Origin: Oscillospiraceae bacterium
GTDB lineage: Bacteria; Bacillota; Clostridia; Oscillospirales; Oscillospiraceae
Direction of reading: 5' to 3'
Assembly (NCBI GenBank): GCA_017435525.1
Contig: JAFSEW010000064.1
Span: 1-47,512, forward strand
DNA length: 47,512 nucleotides
This document shows, in pieces, positions 1-8,295 of this stretch. Under the pieces are notes generated by a model that worked only from the letters and a program-made list of their open reading frames with translations, did not search any database and was not told the origin of the DNA. Position numbers and translations under genes: made by a program. Each line of letters starts with the position of its first letter. Position 1 is the first letter of the stretch.

Positions 1-29
1 AGCCGACTGCATTCGCAGTCGGCTTTTTC
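1..29 (+). terminator. rho-independent terminator of an upstream gene
   Basis: Perfect 10-bp stem (AGCCGACTGC / GCAGTCGGCT) with an ATTC loop, followed by a T run. It probably ends a gene lying left of the window. Confidence 0.8.
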
Positions 30-60
30 TGGCAGATGCACGGACTTGAAAGATCAAATC

Positions 61-244
61 GCGACATGCCGGTGGCATGTCGCTGCCACCAGTGCAAACA
101 CTGGTGGCTCCCTTTATTTTTCGCAAAGCGAAAAATGCAAACAAGTCCTTGTGCCCTTCCCCCGTCATCCCAACAGCCTGCGAAACACTGCAAACGTCCA
201 TGGACATCCGAACGCACCCGGTACGGGTGTGGGTGGATGTCCAT
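61..244. repeat. array of four perfect hairpins
   Basis: Four successive inverted repeats lie between the first terminator and the MmeI-like gene: 61-83 (10-bp stem, GGT loop), 85-108 (10-bp stem, CAAA loop), 116-136 (9-bp stem, AAA loop) and 200-244 (10-bp outer stem ATGGACATCC / GGATGTCCAT with an inner CACCC/GGGTG hairpin). No credible gene is here. The first hairpin shares its CCGGTGG centre with palindromes at 47176, 47339 and 47372. Confidence 0.7.
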
Positions 245-263
245 CTATTTTGCGACGCTTTTC

Positions 264-292
264 TTGATATGTACGGCGGAATATGCTAAAAT
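264..292 (+). promoter_or_regulatory. sigma-A-type promoter of the MmeI-like gene
   Basis: TTGATA at 264-269, 17-bp spacer, TAAAAT at 287-292 preceded by an extended TGC. It lies about 34 bp before the start codon, whose ribosome site GGGAGG is at 313-318. Confidence 0.65.
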
Positions 293-325
293 AATAAAAA
301 TATCTTCCGAAAGGGAGGCATCTGC

Positions 326-3094
326 ATGACTGATGTTCAGCAAAAGACCGCAGCCAGACAGTTTGTGAAAAACTGGACAGGCCACGGCGATGAAAAACAG
401 GAAACCCAGCGGTTTTGGATCGACTTGCTTCAAAATGTTTTTGGTGTGGAGCAGGCTACCAATGCCATAGAATTTGAAGTGCGGGTAAAGCTGGACCATA
501 CCAGCTTCATTGACGGCTATATCAAGGACACCCATGTACTGATTGAGCAGAAAGGCATGGATATTGACCTGAAGAAAGGCTATAAGCAGTCCGACGGCTC
601 TATGCTGACCCCGTTTCAGCAGGCACGCCGTTATGCCGGCTATCTGCCCCACAATCAGAATCCCCGCTGGATTGTGGTCTGCAATTTCAAAGAGTTCCAT
701 ATCCACGATATGAACCGCCCCAATGACACTCCGGAAATTATTAAGCTGGAGGATTTGGAGAAAGAGTATACCCGCCTGCAGTTTCTGGTGGATACCGGCA
801 ACGAGAGAATCCAAAAAGAAATGGAAATCTCCCTGCAGGCCGGTGAACTGGTGGGCAAGCTCTACGATGCCTTGCTGAAGCAGTATAATGCCCCTGCCAG
901 CGATGCGGAATTAAAGAGCCTGAATATGCTGTGTGTCCGGCTGGTGTTCTGCCTGTATGCGGAGGACGCCGGAATCTTTGGCGCACCCCAAATGTTCCAT
1001 AATTATCTGCGGGGCTTTCAGCCGAAGAATGTCCGCAAGGCATTGCTCGAACTGTTTAAGGTTCTGGATACCAAGGTTGCAGACAGAGATCCCTATATGG
1101 ATGAAGATCTGGCTGCTTTCCCCTATGTCAACGGTGGCCTGTTTGCGGATGAAAATATCATTGTCCCCCGGTTCACTGAGGAAATCGTCGATCTGCTGCT
1201 GACCAATGCCAGCGAGGATTTCAACTGGTCTCAGATTTCCCCCACCATCTTCGGCGCTGTGTTTGAAAGTACCCTGAACCCGGAGACCCGCAGATCCGGC
1301 GGTATGCACTATACCAGTATCGAAAATATCCACAAAGTCATCGACCCGCTTTTCTATGACGCACTGGCTGCGGAGCTGGAAGAGATTGCCGCTGTCCCTG
1401 TGAAGAGAACCCGGGATTTAAAGTTGGCAGAGTATCAGAAGAAGCTGGCTTCCCTGACCTTCCTGGACCCTGCCTGTGGCTCTGGCAACTTCCTGACGGA
1501 AACTTACCTTTCCCTGCGGCGCTTGGAGAATAAGGCCGTCACGCTGCGGCTGGGTGACCAGATCGTCATGGGCGATACTGCCGATTTCAACCCCATTCAG
1601 GTTTCCATCGGTCAGTTTTATGGCATCGAAATCAACGACTTTGCCGTGACTGTCGCCAAGACTGCCCTGTGGATTGCGGAAAGCCAGATGATGAAGGAAA
1701 CGGAAGAAATTGTCCACATGCACCTGGATTTCCTCCCCCTGACCAGCTATGCCAACATCGTGGAGGGCAATGCTCTGCAAGTCGATTGGGAAAGTGTTGT
1801 CCCCAAGGATAAGCTGAACTACATTATGGGTAACCCGCCGTTCGTTGGCTCCAAGTTTATGACAGCGGTTCAGCGGAGTGATATTACTCGTGTCTACGAG
1901 GGGTGCAAGAACAGCGGAATCGTCGACTATGTTTCGGGTTGGTTCTATAAAGCTGCCGAAATGCTTGCGAACACTAAGATAACGGCTGCTTTCGTGTCCA
2001 CTAACTCTATAACCCAGGGTGAACAGGTTGCTGCCGTGTGGAAGCCTTTGTTTGATAGATTTGGCATCCACATTCATTTTGCACACAGAACATTCAAGTG
2101 GGGCAATGAGGCGAACTCCAAGGCACTTGTTTATTGTGTCATTGTAGGCTTTGGCGCTACTAACATCGGGGCAAAGACAATCTTTGAAAATGGACAAATT
2201 AAGCAGGCAAAGAATATCAATGCATACCTCTTAGATGCTGATGACATTTTTGTTGAAAGTCGCAAAAAGCCGCTGTGCAATGCGCCTGAAATTGGTATCG
2301 GTAATCAGCCTATCGACGGTGGGTTCTATCTGTTTGACGAAGATGAAATGAATGCATTTATTGCAGAAGAACCCCAATCAGCAAACTACTTCCGACCCTG
2401 GTTTGGCGCAAATGAGTTCTTATACAATAAAAAGAGATTTTGTTTATGGCTTGGTGAGTGTTCTCCAAGCAGTTTGAAGCAAATGCCCAACTGCTTAGAG
2501 CGAGTGAAAAAAGTAAAAGAATTTAGGAGTTCCAGCAAGAGAAGTTCGACATTGAAACTAGCCAATACACCTACCAGATTTCAAGTTGAAAACTTTCCAA
2601 AGGATAGCTATATTCTTATTCCAGAAGCTACCATAGCGACTAGACGGTATGTTCCTATGGGATTTCTCACTCCTGACAAGCTGTGTAGCAACCTGGTTAA
2701 AATTATCCCTGAGGGTAACATCTACCATTTTGGTGTCCTTACCTCCAATGTTCATATGGCATGGATGCGAGCAACCTGTGGCTATTATGGACCCAGCTAC
2801 AGATACTCTAAGGATATTGTCTATAACAATTTCCCTTGGCCCACCCCCACCGATGCACAGAAAGCAAAAATTGAGCAGACCGCACAGGCAATTTTGGATG
2901 CACGAGCATTGTACCCCGATTGCAGCCTTGCTGACCTCTACGACGAGGTGACTATGCCCCCTGAACTCCGCAAGGCCCACCAGCAGAATGACAAGGCAGT
3001 TATGCAAGCCTACGGCTTCTGGGGTAAGCTCAACACCGAAACCGAATGCGTCGCCGAACTCATGAAGATGTATCAGGAGCTGACATCAAAATAA
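326..3094 (+). CDS. MmeI-like type IIL (IIG) restriction-modification enzyme
   Basis: Single-chain endonuclease plus adenine-N6 DNA methyltransferase. The 922-aa length matches the MmeI family (about 920 aa). Around residues 62-78 there is a PD-(D/E)XK-type nuclease core (DGYIKD then LIEQKG). A helical spacer follows, then the methyltransferase core with SAM motif DPACGSGNF near residue 380 and catalytic NPPF near residue 502. The last third should hold the target recognition domain and C-terminal helices. Such proteins methylate one strand of their site and cut at a distance, with no separate specificity subunit. The start at 326 has a GGGAGG site 7 nt upstream. The stretch 1850-2820, which should contain the recognition domain, is visibly AT-richer than the rest, suggesting exchange of the specificity module. 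The family call is firm; the recognition sequence is unknown. Confidence 0.9.
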   Translation: MTDVQQKTAARQFVKNWTGHGDEKQETQRFWIDLLQNVFGVEQATNAIEFEVRVKLDHTSFIDGYIKDTHVLIEQKGMDIDLKKGYKQSDGSMLTPFQQARRYAGYLPHNQNPRWIVVCNFKEFHIHDMNRPNDTPEIIKLEDLEKEYTRLQFLVDTGNERIQKEMEISLQAGELVGKLYDALLKQYNAPASDAELKSLNMLCVRLVFCLYAEDAGIFGAPQMFHNYLRGFQPKNVRKALLELFKVLDTKVADRDPYMDEDLAAFPYVNGGLFADENIIVPRFTEEIVDLLLTNASEDFNWSQISPTIFGAVFESTLNPETRRSGGMHYTSIENIHKVIDPLFYDALAAELEEIAAVPVKRTRDLKLAEYQKKLASLTFLDPACGSGNFLTETYLSLRRLENKAVTLRLGDQIVMGDTADFNPIQVSIGQFYGIEINDFAVTVAKTALWIAESQMMKETEEIVHMHLDFLPLTSYANIVEGNALQVDWESVVPKDKLNYIMGNPPFVGSKFMTAVQRSDITRVYEGCKNSGIVDYVSGWFYKAAEMLANTKITAAFVSTNSITQGEQVAAVWKPLFDRFGIHIHFAHRTFKWGNEANSKALVYCVIVGFGATNIGAKTIFENGQIKQAKNINAYLLDADDIFVESRKKPLCNAPEIGIGNQPIDGGFYLFDEDEMNAFIAEEPQSANYFRPWFGANEFLYNKKRFCLWLGECSPSSLKQMPNCLERVKKVKEFRSSSKRSSTLKLANTPTRFQVENFPKDSYILIPEATIATRRYVPMGFLTPDKLCSNLVKIIPEGNIYHFGVLTSNVHMAWMRATCGYYGPSYRYSKDIVYNNFPWPTPTDAQKAKIEQTAQAILDARALYPDCSLADLYDEVTMPPELRKAHQQNDKAVMQAYGFWGKLNTETECVAELMKMYQELTSK

Positions 3095-3142
3095 TGATTC
3101 CATGCCTGTTTTATGGAAGTATTTAGAATAGAGGGAAAATGT

Positions 3143-3334
3143 ATGAATGACTATGCAATTAAACTTGATGTCGAGCCAAAAGATAAGTATCAAAAAGCAT
3201 GGAAGGCATTGGTTGAAGCCGAGATAGCATTTTCTGATTTAGAGCCGCAAGAGCAACATCGGTTAGCAGAAAACTACTTTAAGGTAAAAGGTATGTACTC
3301 ACTTTTTAATGCATTGCAGCATTATAGTAAATGA
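3143..3334 (+). CDS. small uncharacterised protein, 63 aa
   Basis: I do not recognise this protein. The start at 3143 is preferred over an in-frame ATG at 3113 because GAGGG at 3131-3135 lies 7 nt before it and nothing suitable precedes 3113. It is a charged, probably helical cytoplasmic polypeptide (AEIAFSDLEPQEQHRLAENY) with no signal or membrane segment. It sits 48 bp after the restriction-modification gene on the same strand and is clearly AT-rich. It may be co-transcribed with its neighbours as part of an accessory cassette, but a function cannot be given. Confidence 0.6.
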   Translation: MNDYAIKLDVEPKDKYQKAWKALVEAEIAFSDLEPQEQHRLAENYFKVKGMYSLFNALQHYSK

Positions 3335-3410
3335 GACATGCTTTTGGAAATGTGTCAAAATCAACGAAATGAGTGCGGAATAGCAAGAAATAGAGATGAG
3401 GGATGTTGTA

Positions 3411-4415
3411 ATGGAGGATGCTGTTGTCCGTAATTTCAGGGAATTATACCGAAAGCATGAGTTTGATAATCAAAAGCTCATTTTTTCACCATTGTGGCAC
3501 TACACAAGCGGTAATGGATTACTTGGAATTATTAGATGCAATTCTTCTGATTGCGGAAAACTCCATTTTTGGTTCACAAGAAGCGATTGTTTGAATGATA
3601 CCTCTGAGGGTAATCACATTCTGGATTTGTATAAAACAGTCTGTGAAACACTTTACAAGGAACACATCATTAACGATGAATTCTATGAGCTCATTAAGGA
3701 TTTGGAGATATCTGCACATCAGTTTATCAACTATCCTGTCCCCTCGGATGATGGTGTAACTCATGCGAGCGTATTAGATTGTACCCCTTGTCATGCCTTT
3801 ATTTGTTGTTTTTCTTTGAAAGAAGATTCTCTGGACATGTGGCGGTATTATTCTAAGGGAGATGGTGGATATGGCCTAAAATGTGCGCCATTTTTGTTTG
3901 ACACATATAAGGAGTTTGAATATTCTGACTATGACGAGAAAGCCGTATTCAGCATGATACGAGCTTACAAGGTTATATACGAATATTCTGAGAAAATCTC
4001 TATTTTGCGAAAAATCATACAAGATACCTATTCTGCTTATCAAAAATCTACTGATTCCAAAGAAAGAAATGTTGAAAATGCAAAAGGGTTTATTCGGCAT
4101 GCACTAAAGGTTTTACAATTCCAATTCAAACATGAGTGTTATGCAAGTGAACAGGAATACCGCTTTGTGTTTTACAGACCATATAACAAGCCGAATAACC
4201 TTCAAAATGAACTACCGCCTGTCAAATTCAGGTCGCAAAATGGCGTGATTGTTCCGTATATTGATCTTGAGATTGAAAACGGAGCGGACTATTTAGAGGA
4301 AGTACTTATTAGTCCACATATCAATAGCGATTTTGCTATTGCAACAACACATGAATATCTTGAAGAATGTGGTTTTTCTTGCAAAACTCGAAAGTCTGTT
4401 TTGCCTGTTAGATAA
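3411..4415 (+). CDS. DUF2971 family protein
   Basis: A 334-aa cytoplasmic protein of the DUF2971 family, function unknown. Family hallmarks visible: an N-terminal segment LWHYTSGNGLLGII, then FWFTRSDCLND, the central FSLKEDSLDMWRYYS followed by GGYGLKC, and a C-terminal EYRFVFYR. The start at 3411 is chosen because GAGGG at 3398-3402 is spaced 8 nt from it; an upstream ATG at 3396 lacks a good site. The gene is much more AT-rich than the core genes of the window and, with the MmeI-like enzyme and the 63-aa gene, forms an accessory block. DUF2971 genes often turn up in variable or defence regions, so a defence role is possible but unproven. A terminator follows at 4447. Confidence 0.8.
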   Translation: MEDAVVRNFRELYRKHEFDNQKLIFSPLWHYTSGNGLLGIIRCNSSDCGKLHFWFTRSDCLNDTSEGNHILDLYKTVCETLYKEHIINDEFYELIKDLEISAHQFINYPVPSDDGVTHASVLDCTPCHAFICCFSLKEDSLDMWRYYSKGDGGYGLKCAPFLFDTYKEFEYSDYDEKAVFSMIRAYKVIYEYSEKISILRKIIQDTYSAYQKSTDSKERNVENAKGFIRHALKVLQFQFKHECYASEQEYRFVFYRPYNKPNNLQNELPPVKFRSQNGVIVPYIDLEIENGADYLEEVLISPHINSDFAIATTHEYLEECGFSCKTRKSVLPVR

Positions 4416-4446
4416 TATAAGGATTTATTTTATCGGATAATGGCAC

Positions 4447-4483
4447 AAGGGTAGTAACCTTTGTAGCTGCTACCCTTGTTTTT
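4447..4483 (+). terminator. terminator after the DUF2971 gene
   Basis: Stem AAGGGTAG (4447-4454) / CTACCCTT (4470-4477) followed by GTTTTT. Confidence 0.75.
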
Positions 4484-5385
4484 CGGTTATCAATCACCAC
4501 CCCATAGCTTGTGAGGCAGGCAGTTCTTTGCTAAGCTAAAAAGTATGATCCTACACCGCGCCGAAGCCTCCCTTGTGTAAAGGGAGCCTTGGGTGCTCCC
4601 GCACCAAAGGGTTTTCGACACACTGCAAAAAAAGAGGGAGCATAACGCTCCCTCTTTCAGTTTGTCGAAAACATGTAGGGGCGACCATTGGTCGTCCGGC
4701 AATTTTGGAACAAAATTGCATCGCAAACGGCGATCTTTTTTGTTTTCTTCGAAAACTGCAACAATTGCCTCGCAATTGTTGCACGGACGAGCAATGCTCG
4801 CCCCTATGGTGTTTGACGAAACGGACAGCTGATAGCCTCCCCTACAGATGGGGTGACGATGCCGGGGATACGGATTGCCGCGTCGCTCCTGGCAATGACA
4901 AAGAAGGCTTGATAGCCATCTCCATTGCCATGTCATTCTGAGCGGAGGGCGGAGCCCGGAGTCGAAGAATCCGTAGCCCTGTGCAGGTGACGATGGTGCG
5001 GCAAGGGGCGTCGAGGGCGCTGCCCCCTACGAAGCGGAATGTAGGGGAGGGTTTTAACCCTCCCGATACCGGGCAGCAGGATCGCACTCGGGCAACGGGG
5101 ATGCGGATTGCCACGGCGCTTTGCACCTCGCAATGACAGAGAAGACCTGAGGGCTTTCCCCATTCATCCTGTCATTCTGAGCAAGCGCAGCGCGTCGAAG
5201 AATCCGTTACCCTTTGGGGAATTCGATCTGGAGGGTCAAGACCCTCCAGATACCGGGTTGCAGGATCGCACCCGGGTAATGGGGATGCGGATTGCCATGT
5301 CGCTGCGCTCCTCGCAATGACTGGGGAAGGGGGCGGCACGCCGGCTTGCAATGACAGAGGAAAATGGGAACTTCTTTGACAGACA
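4484..5385. repeat. gene-free block of intergenic repeats
   Basis: About 0.9 kb without a credible gene. It contains a long hairpin at 4611-4672 (outer arms GTTTTCGACA / TGTCGAAAAC, inner stem AAAGAGGGAGC / GCTCCCTCTTT); a GTAGGGGCG-type inverted-repeat element at 4675-4806; and a tandem direct repeat of about 185-240 bp with two complete units (about 4860-5096 and 5097-5280) and a partial third from 5281. Each unit begins with a GGGATrCGGATTGCC segment and carries GTCATTCTGAGC and GAAGAATCCGT. Reading frames here are repeat artefacts. Confidence 0.75.
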
Positions 5386-5390
5386 GACTA

Positions 5391-5420
5391 AAAGAGGGAG
5401 CATAACGCTCCCTCTTTTGC
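5391..5420 (-). terminator. terminator of the BIG2 protein gene
   Basis: Stem AAAGAGGGAGC (5391-5401) / GCTCCCTCTTT (5407-5417), just beyond the stop codon of the minus-strand gene. The same hairpin core also occurs at 4631-4657. Confidence 0.75.
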
Positions 5421-5433
5421 GTGATTATGTAGT

Positions 5434-6645
5434 TTAGCTGTGCTCAGCAACATACATCCGGTGACCCAGGCGCATCATTTCCTGGTCCTGGGGATCATCA
5501 TAATAGGAACTCATGTTGCCCTGGCCGGTACCGAATTTCAGCAGGTTATTCATACCTGCGCCGAAGCAGACGGCTTCTTCAGAGAAGACCACCGCGCCCA
5601 CATAGCCGAAATGGATGTTGCCGGGATCGTCCATGCGCAGTTCCTTGCCGTCATAGATGTAAGTCTTTCCTGCCTGGAACTTCCATTCGTCCTGCAGCTT
5701 GATATCCCAGTCGCCGCCGTCGGTGACCTTATTGTAGAAGTACAGGGCAGCATATGTATTGCCGTATCTTGCCAGAACCTTTTCCATGGTGGCTGCGTTC
5801 TTGCGCATCAGGGCGTTGAGCTTTTCGGTGATATCGATCACATTATCATCGGGAGCGGGTGCTTCGGGAACAGTCTCTTCGGGAACGGTTTCCTCGGGAA
5901 CGGTTTCCTCGGGAACAGTCACCTCGGGGACAGTCTCTTCAGGAACGGTTTCCTCAGGAACGGTCTCCTGGGGCTTATCGGACAGCACGGTTACCTCAAA
6001 ATTGGTTCTGGTAATGGTGGTCTTGCCGCCACGCCAGAAGAAGAGGCGGAAGGTGCCGGTGGTCTTCTTAACAGCTGCGGTAATGGTAACGCTTCCTTCG
6101 CCCACGCCGGTAACCAGGCCGTTGCTGTTTACGGTAGCCTTGCTTGCATCGGAGGTAGTCCAGGTGACGCCCTTACCCTTATCTTCCAGTTTCAGCTGCA
6201 GAGACTGCCCCACCTTGACAGTGAGCCCCTTGTCTTCCTCAACAGGCTTTTCCACGGGCTTCTGGACAGGTGCCTCGGTGGGCTTATCGGCAGGTGCATT
6301 CACAGGCGCAGTAACGGTCACGGTAAAATGCTCCGTCTTATAGCCGCTGCCAAAGATCTTGAATACACCCAGGAAATTCTTGCTGGTGGCAATAATGGTG
6401 GCAGTACCGGCGCCGACAGCGGTTACGGTACCGTTGCCGGATACCTTGACCACAGAAGAATTGGAAGAGGTCCAGTTTGTGGTGTAGTATTTGTGGTTAA
6501 CCTTCAGGGTGACTTTTTCACCCACTTCCATGGTAACCTTATTGCCTTTCACTTCAGCTGCGTTGGCAACCACAGGGGTGAAGAATGTAAACACCATTGT
6601 CAAAGCCAGAAGCATAGTCAGCAAACGAGTGATTTTGGATTTCAT
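5434..6645 (-). CDS. secreted Ig-like (BIG2) domain protein with PEETV repeats
   Basis: A 403-aa exported protein. Residues 1-29 form a signal peptide (LLTMLLALTMVFTFF then VVANAA). Two bacterial Ig-like group 2 domains follow (about residues 35-112 and 140-220), each with the VTAVGAGTATI / VTGVGEGSVTI signature and linked by a Pro/Lys/Glu segment. About seven PEETV-type pentapeptides come next, then a C-terminal domain of about 130 residues that I do not recognise (YGNTYAALYFYNK...). No LPXTG motif or C-terminal anchor is visible, so it is probably secreted or held non-covalently. The ATG is preceded by an AGGAGG-like site. Promoter and 13-bp inverted repeat lie upstream. Monocistronic, ending in the hairpin at 5391. 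Likely surface or matrix role; no enzymatic motif seen. Confidence 0.8.
   Translation of the reverse strand: MKSKITRLLTMLLALTMVFTFFTPVVANAAEVKGNKVTMEVGEKVTLKVNHKYYTTNWTSSNSSVVKVSGNGTVTAVGAGTATIIATSKNFLGVFKIFGSGYKTEHFTVTVTAPVNAPADKPTEAPVQKPVEKPVEEDKGLTVKVGQSLQLKLEDKGKGVTWTTSDASKATVNSNGLVTGVGEGSVTITAAVKKTTGTFRLFFWRGGKTTITRTNFEVTVLSDKPQETVPEETVPEETVPEVTVPEETVPEETVPEETVPEAPAPDDNVIDITEKLNALMRKNAATMEKVLARYGNTYAALYFYNKVTDGGDWDIKLQDEWKFQAGKTYIYDGKELRMDDPGNIHFGYVGAVVFSEEAVCFGAGMNNLLKFGTGQGNMSSYYDDPQDQEMMRLGHRMYVAEHS
5866..5970 (-). repeat. 15-bp tandem repeat coding PEETV pentapeptides
   Basis: About seven consecutive 15-bp units encode PEETV with single variants (PQETV, PEVTV), forming a flexible acidic spacer between the Ig-like domains and the C-terminal domain. 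Copy number is likely to vary between strains by slippage. Confidence 0.8.
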
Positions 6646-6731
6646 GCTTATTTCCTCCTAATGCATTGGGCTGGGTTCTGCGCAGTTACAGGAAGAATCC
6701 AGTCATCTTGTAAAAATAACCCTTTGCAGTA

Positions 6732-6775
6732 AAATACCGCCTGTGTATTGTAGCAAATACAGGCGGTATTTGCAA
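6732..6775 (-). promoter_or_regulatory. promoter with perfect 13-bp inverted repeat, BIG2 gene
   Basis: Minus-strand TTGCAA (6775-6770), 17-bp spacer, TACAAT (6752-6747). A perfect inverted repeat AAATACCGCCTGT (6732-6744) / ACAGGCGGTATTT (6759-6771) brackets the -10 box, so it may be a repressor operator or fold in the transcript. Confidence 0.65.
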
Positions 6776-6846
6776 CGGTTATTTCCATTATATGCCACAG
6801 CACAAACTTTTTTAGCACTTTCTTTACCAAGTTGCTTTCTCCTGCC

Positions 6847-6876
6847 TTGACAAGCCATTCCCCTGCCCTTTATAGT
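6847..6876 (+). promoter_or_regulatory. promoter of the 6915 gene
   Basis: TTGACA (6847-6852), 18-bp spacer, TATAGT (6871-6876), 38 bp before the start codon. Confidence 0.65.
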
Positions 6877-6914
6877 ATTGTCATCCGGAATCCGTGGAAC
6901 GAAAGGAGTAGCCT

Positions 6915-7385
6915 ATGGAAAAGAATTACTGGAAAGAAGCCGGAGCGCTGAATTTTCAGCTTTCCGAAGAAATCGTGGGCGGCTTTGATATTGGCTTTGA
7001 GGCCAGAATCCCGGTGGAGACTCAGGATGCCCTGATGCGCTTCGCCTACTGGGTGGAGAACAACTATTCCCTGCCCATTACATTGTGGGTGGATTTCAAA
7101 AACCGGCACTACCTGATGGCCCCCGGCAAAGGCCGGGTGGACTACAAATTCTATTGGGTGGCGTTTGCCGATTACCCGGTGTTCCTGAAGGAAGCGGATA
7201 TCCCCGTGATTGAGCTGCCGGTAAAAACCGGCCGGCGATCTTTGGAAGAAATTCTTCGCACCTTTGCTCAGGCTCTCACCCATTATTTTGCCTGGCTGTG
7301 CAACGCCTACACGGAAGACTTTGTGCCGGACAGTGCGCTGGCGGAAGCCGTGCTGCAGGCATACTTAGCCCAGAATTCTCTGTAA
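6915..7385 (+). CDS. uncharacterised 156-aa protein
   Basis: I do not recognise this protein. It has no signal peptide or membrane helix and looks like a soluble alpha/beta protein rich in aromatic residues (YWVAFADYPVF, HYFAWLCNAY). The start follows AAAGGAG with 6-nt spacing. It is the first gene of a two-gene transcription unit with its own promoter and a terminator after the second gene. The short gap (10 bp) to the next gene suggests the two products act together. Base composition and codon use match neighbouring core genes, so it is probably a resident gene. No function assigned. Confidence 0.75.
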   Translation: MEKNYWKEAGALNFQLSEEIVGGFDIGFEARIPVETQDALMRFAYWVENNYSLPITLWVDFKNRHYLMAPGKGRVDYKFYWVAFADYPVFLKEADIPVIELPVKTGRRSLEEILRTFAQALTHYFAWLCNAYTEDFVPDSALAEAVLQAYLAQNSL

Positions 7386-7395
7386 GGAGGCAGCT

Positions 7396-7623
7396 ATGCG
7401 GGAATATGAATTGGTACGGGAAATCCCCAATCTGTGCCGCAATAACCAGATGCGGGATGTATTTTTCGACGAAGTGGAAACCGATGACCCCGTGGCCTAT
7501 GTCCGCAGCTTTTTAAAGGAGAAGGCTGTGGAAATCACCGCGGATGTTCGCGCCGACGGCGGCGTGACGGTGTACGCCGTCAGCGACGGCCTGACCCAGA
7601 AATTTACTTTCACTCCCATTTGA
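7396..7623 (+). CDS. uncharacterised 75-aa protein
   Basis: Second gene of the pair beginning at 6915. It has a strong AAGGAGG site at 7384-7390, five nt before the ATG. The acidic N-terminal half (LVREIPNLCRNNQMRDVFF) is followed by a predicted beta-rich C-terminal half (EITADVRADGGVTVYAVSDG). There is no signal peptide, and I cannot place it in a family. A rho-independent terminator begins a few bases after the stop. Confidence 0.7.
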   Translation: MREYELVREIPNLCRNNQMRDVFFDEVETDDPVAYVRSFLKEKAVEITADVRADGGVTVYAVSDGLTQKFTFTPI

Positions 7624-7628
7624 CATGC

Positions 7629-7660
7629 AGCCCCGCCGCAATCACGGCGGGGCTCTTTAT
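7629..7660 (+). terminator. terminator after the 6915-7623 gene pair
   Basis: Perfect stem AGCCCCGCCG (7629-7638) / CGGCGGGGCT (7645-7654), then a T-rich tail. Confidence 0.85.
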
Positions 7661-7757
7661 TTCTTTTGTTTCTGCGTGGCTCTTCTCTATTGATTCCGTA
7701 AATTATTCGGTGTATAATGTTATATGCAAAAAACTTTTCGGCATTTGTGCAAATCTA

Positions 7758-7787
7758 TTGAAAATTACACTGCCATTCTGCTATAAT
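7758..7787 (+). promoter_or_regulatory. promoter of the lrp-pnt operon
   Basis: TTGAAA (7758-7763), 18-bp spacer, TATAAT (7782-7787), about 30 bp before the regulator start. Confidence 0.7.
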
Positions 7788-7817
7788 GCAGGCAGAATAG
7801 CCAGAAAGGAAATCCCA

Positions 7818-8270
7818 ATGGACAAAATCGATGTGAATATTCTGCGCTGTTTGACAGAGGATGCCCGGATGAACGCATCTCAGATCGGTGCACGGGTCAA
7901 TCTCTCGGTTTCCGCCGTGATTGAACGGATGAAAAAGTTGGAAGCTTCCGGCCTCATCCGAAACTACACGGCAGTGATTGACGAGCGGTTGGCGGGCTAC
8001 GACACCCAGGCGCTGATCTCCGTACGACTGGAACATCCCAAGTACAACCAAAGCTTTACCCAGCAGATGCATGCCATCAGCGCCGTGATGGAATGCTTCT
8101 ACATCACCGGCGATTTCGACTATATGGCCCGGGTTTGCGTCAGCTCCACGGAAGAGCTGACCCATGTTCTGAACCATATCAAAGAGATCCCCGGCGTATC
8201 CCTCACCCGTACTTATGTGGTGCTGGAGAGCATCAAGCAAGGTACCCCCGTATTCCCAAAAATCAAATAA
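7818..8270 (+). CDS. Lrp/AsnC family transcriptional regulator
   Basis: A 150-aa feast/famine regulator. The N-terminal winged HTH occupies about residues 1-60 (DKIDVNILRCLTEDARMNAS, then LSVSAVIERMKKLEASGLI). The C-terminal RAM (ligand-binding, oligomerising) domain follows (VMECFYITGDFDYMARVCV, about residues 85-115). The start at 7818 follows GAAAGGA at 7804-7810; a longer frame upstream has no ribosome site and overlaps the promoter. Only 25 bp separate it from pntAA on the same strand, with no terminator, so it is probably co-transcribed and may control the transhydrogenase operon, perhaps in response to amino acids. The effector is not visible from sequence. Confidence 0.88.
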   Translation: MDKIDVNILRCLTEDARMNASQIGARVNLSVSAVIERMKKLEASGLIRNYTAVIDERLAGYDTQALISVRLEHPKYNQSFTQQMHAISAVMECFYITGDFDYMARVCVSSTEELTHVLNHIKEIPGVSLTRTYVVLESIKQGTPVFPKIK

Positions 8271-8295
8271 ACATTATTCTCAGGAGGTAACTATT

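Noticed and set aside
4573-4941. Overlapping small frames in the 4484-5385 repeat block
   Set aside because: All run through hairpins and repeated segments, lack ribosome sites and resemble no protein.
5440-6732. A 430-aa frame on the plus strand opposite the BIG2 gene
   Set aside because: Antisense of a clear signal-peptide/BIG2 protein; no motif and no ribosome site.
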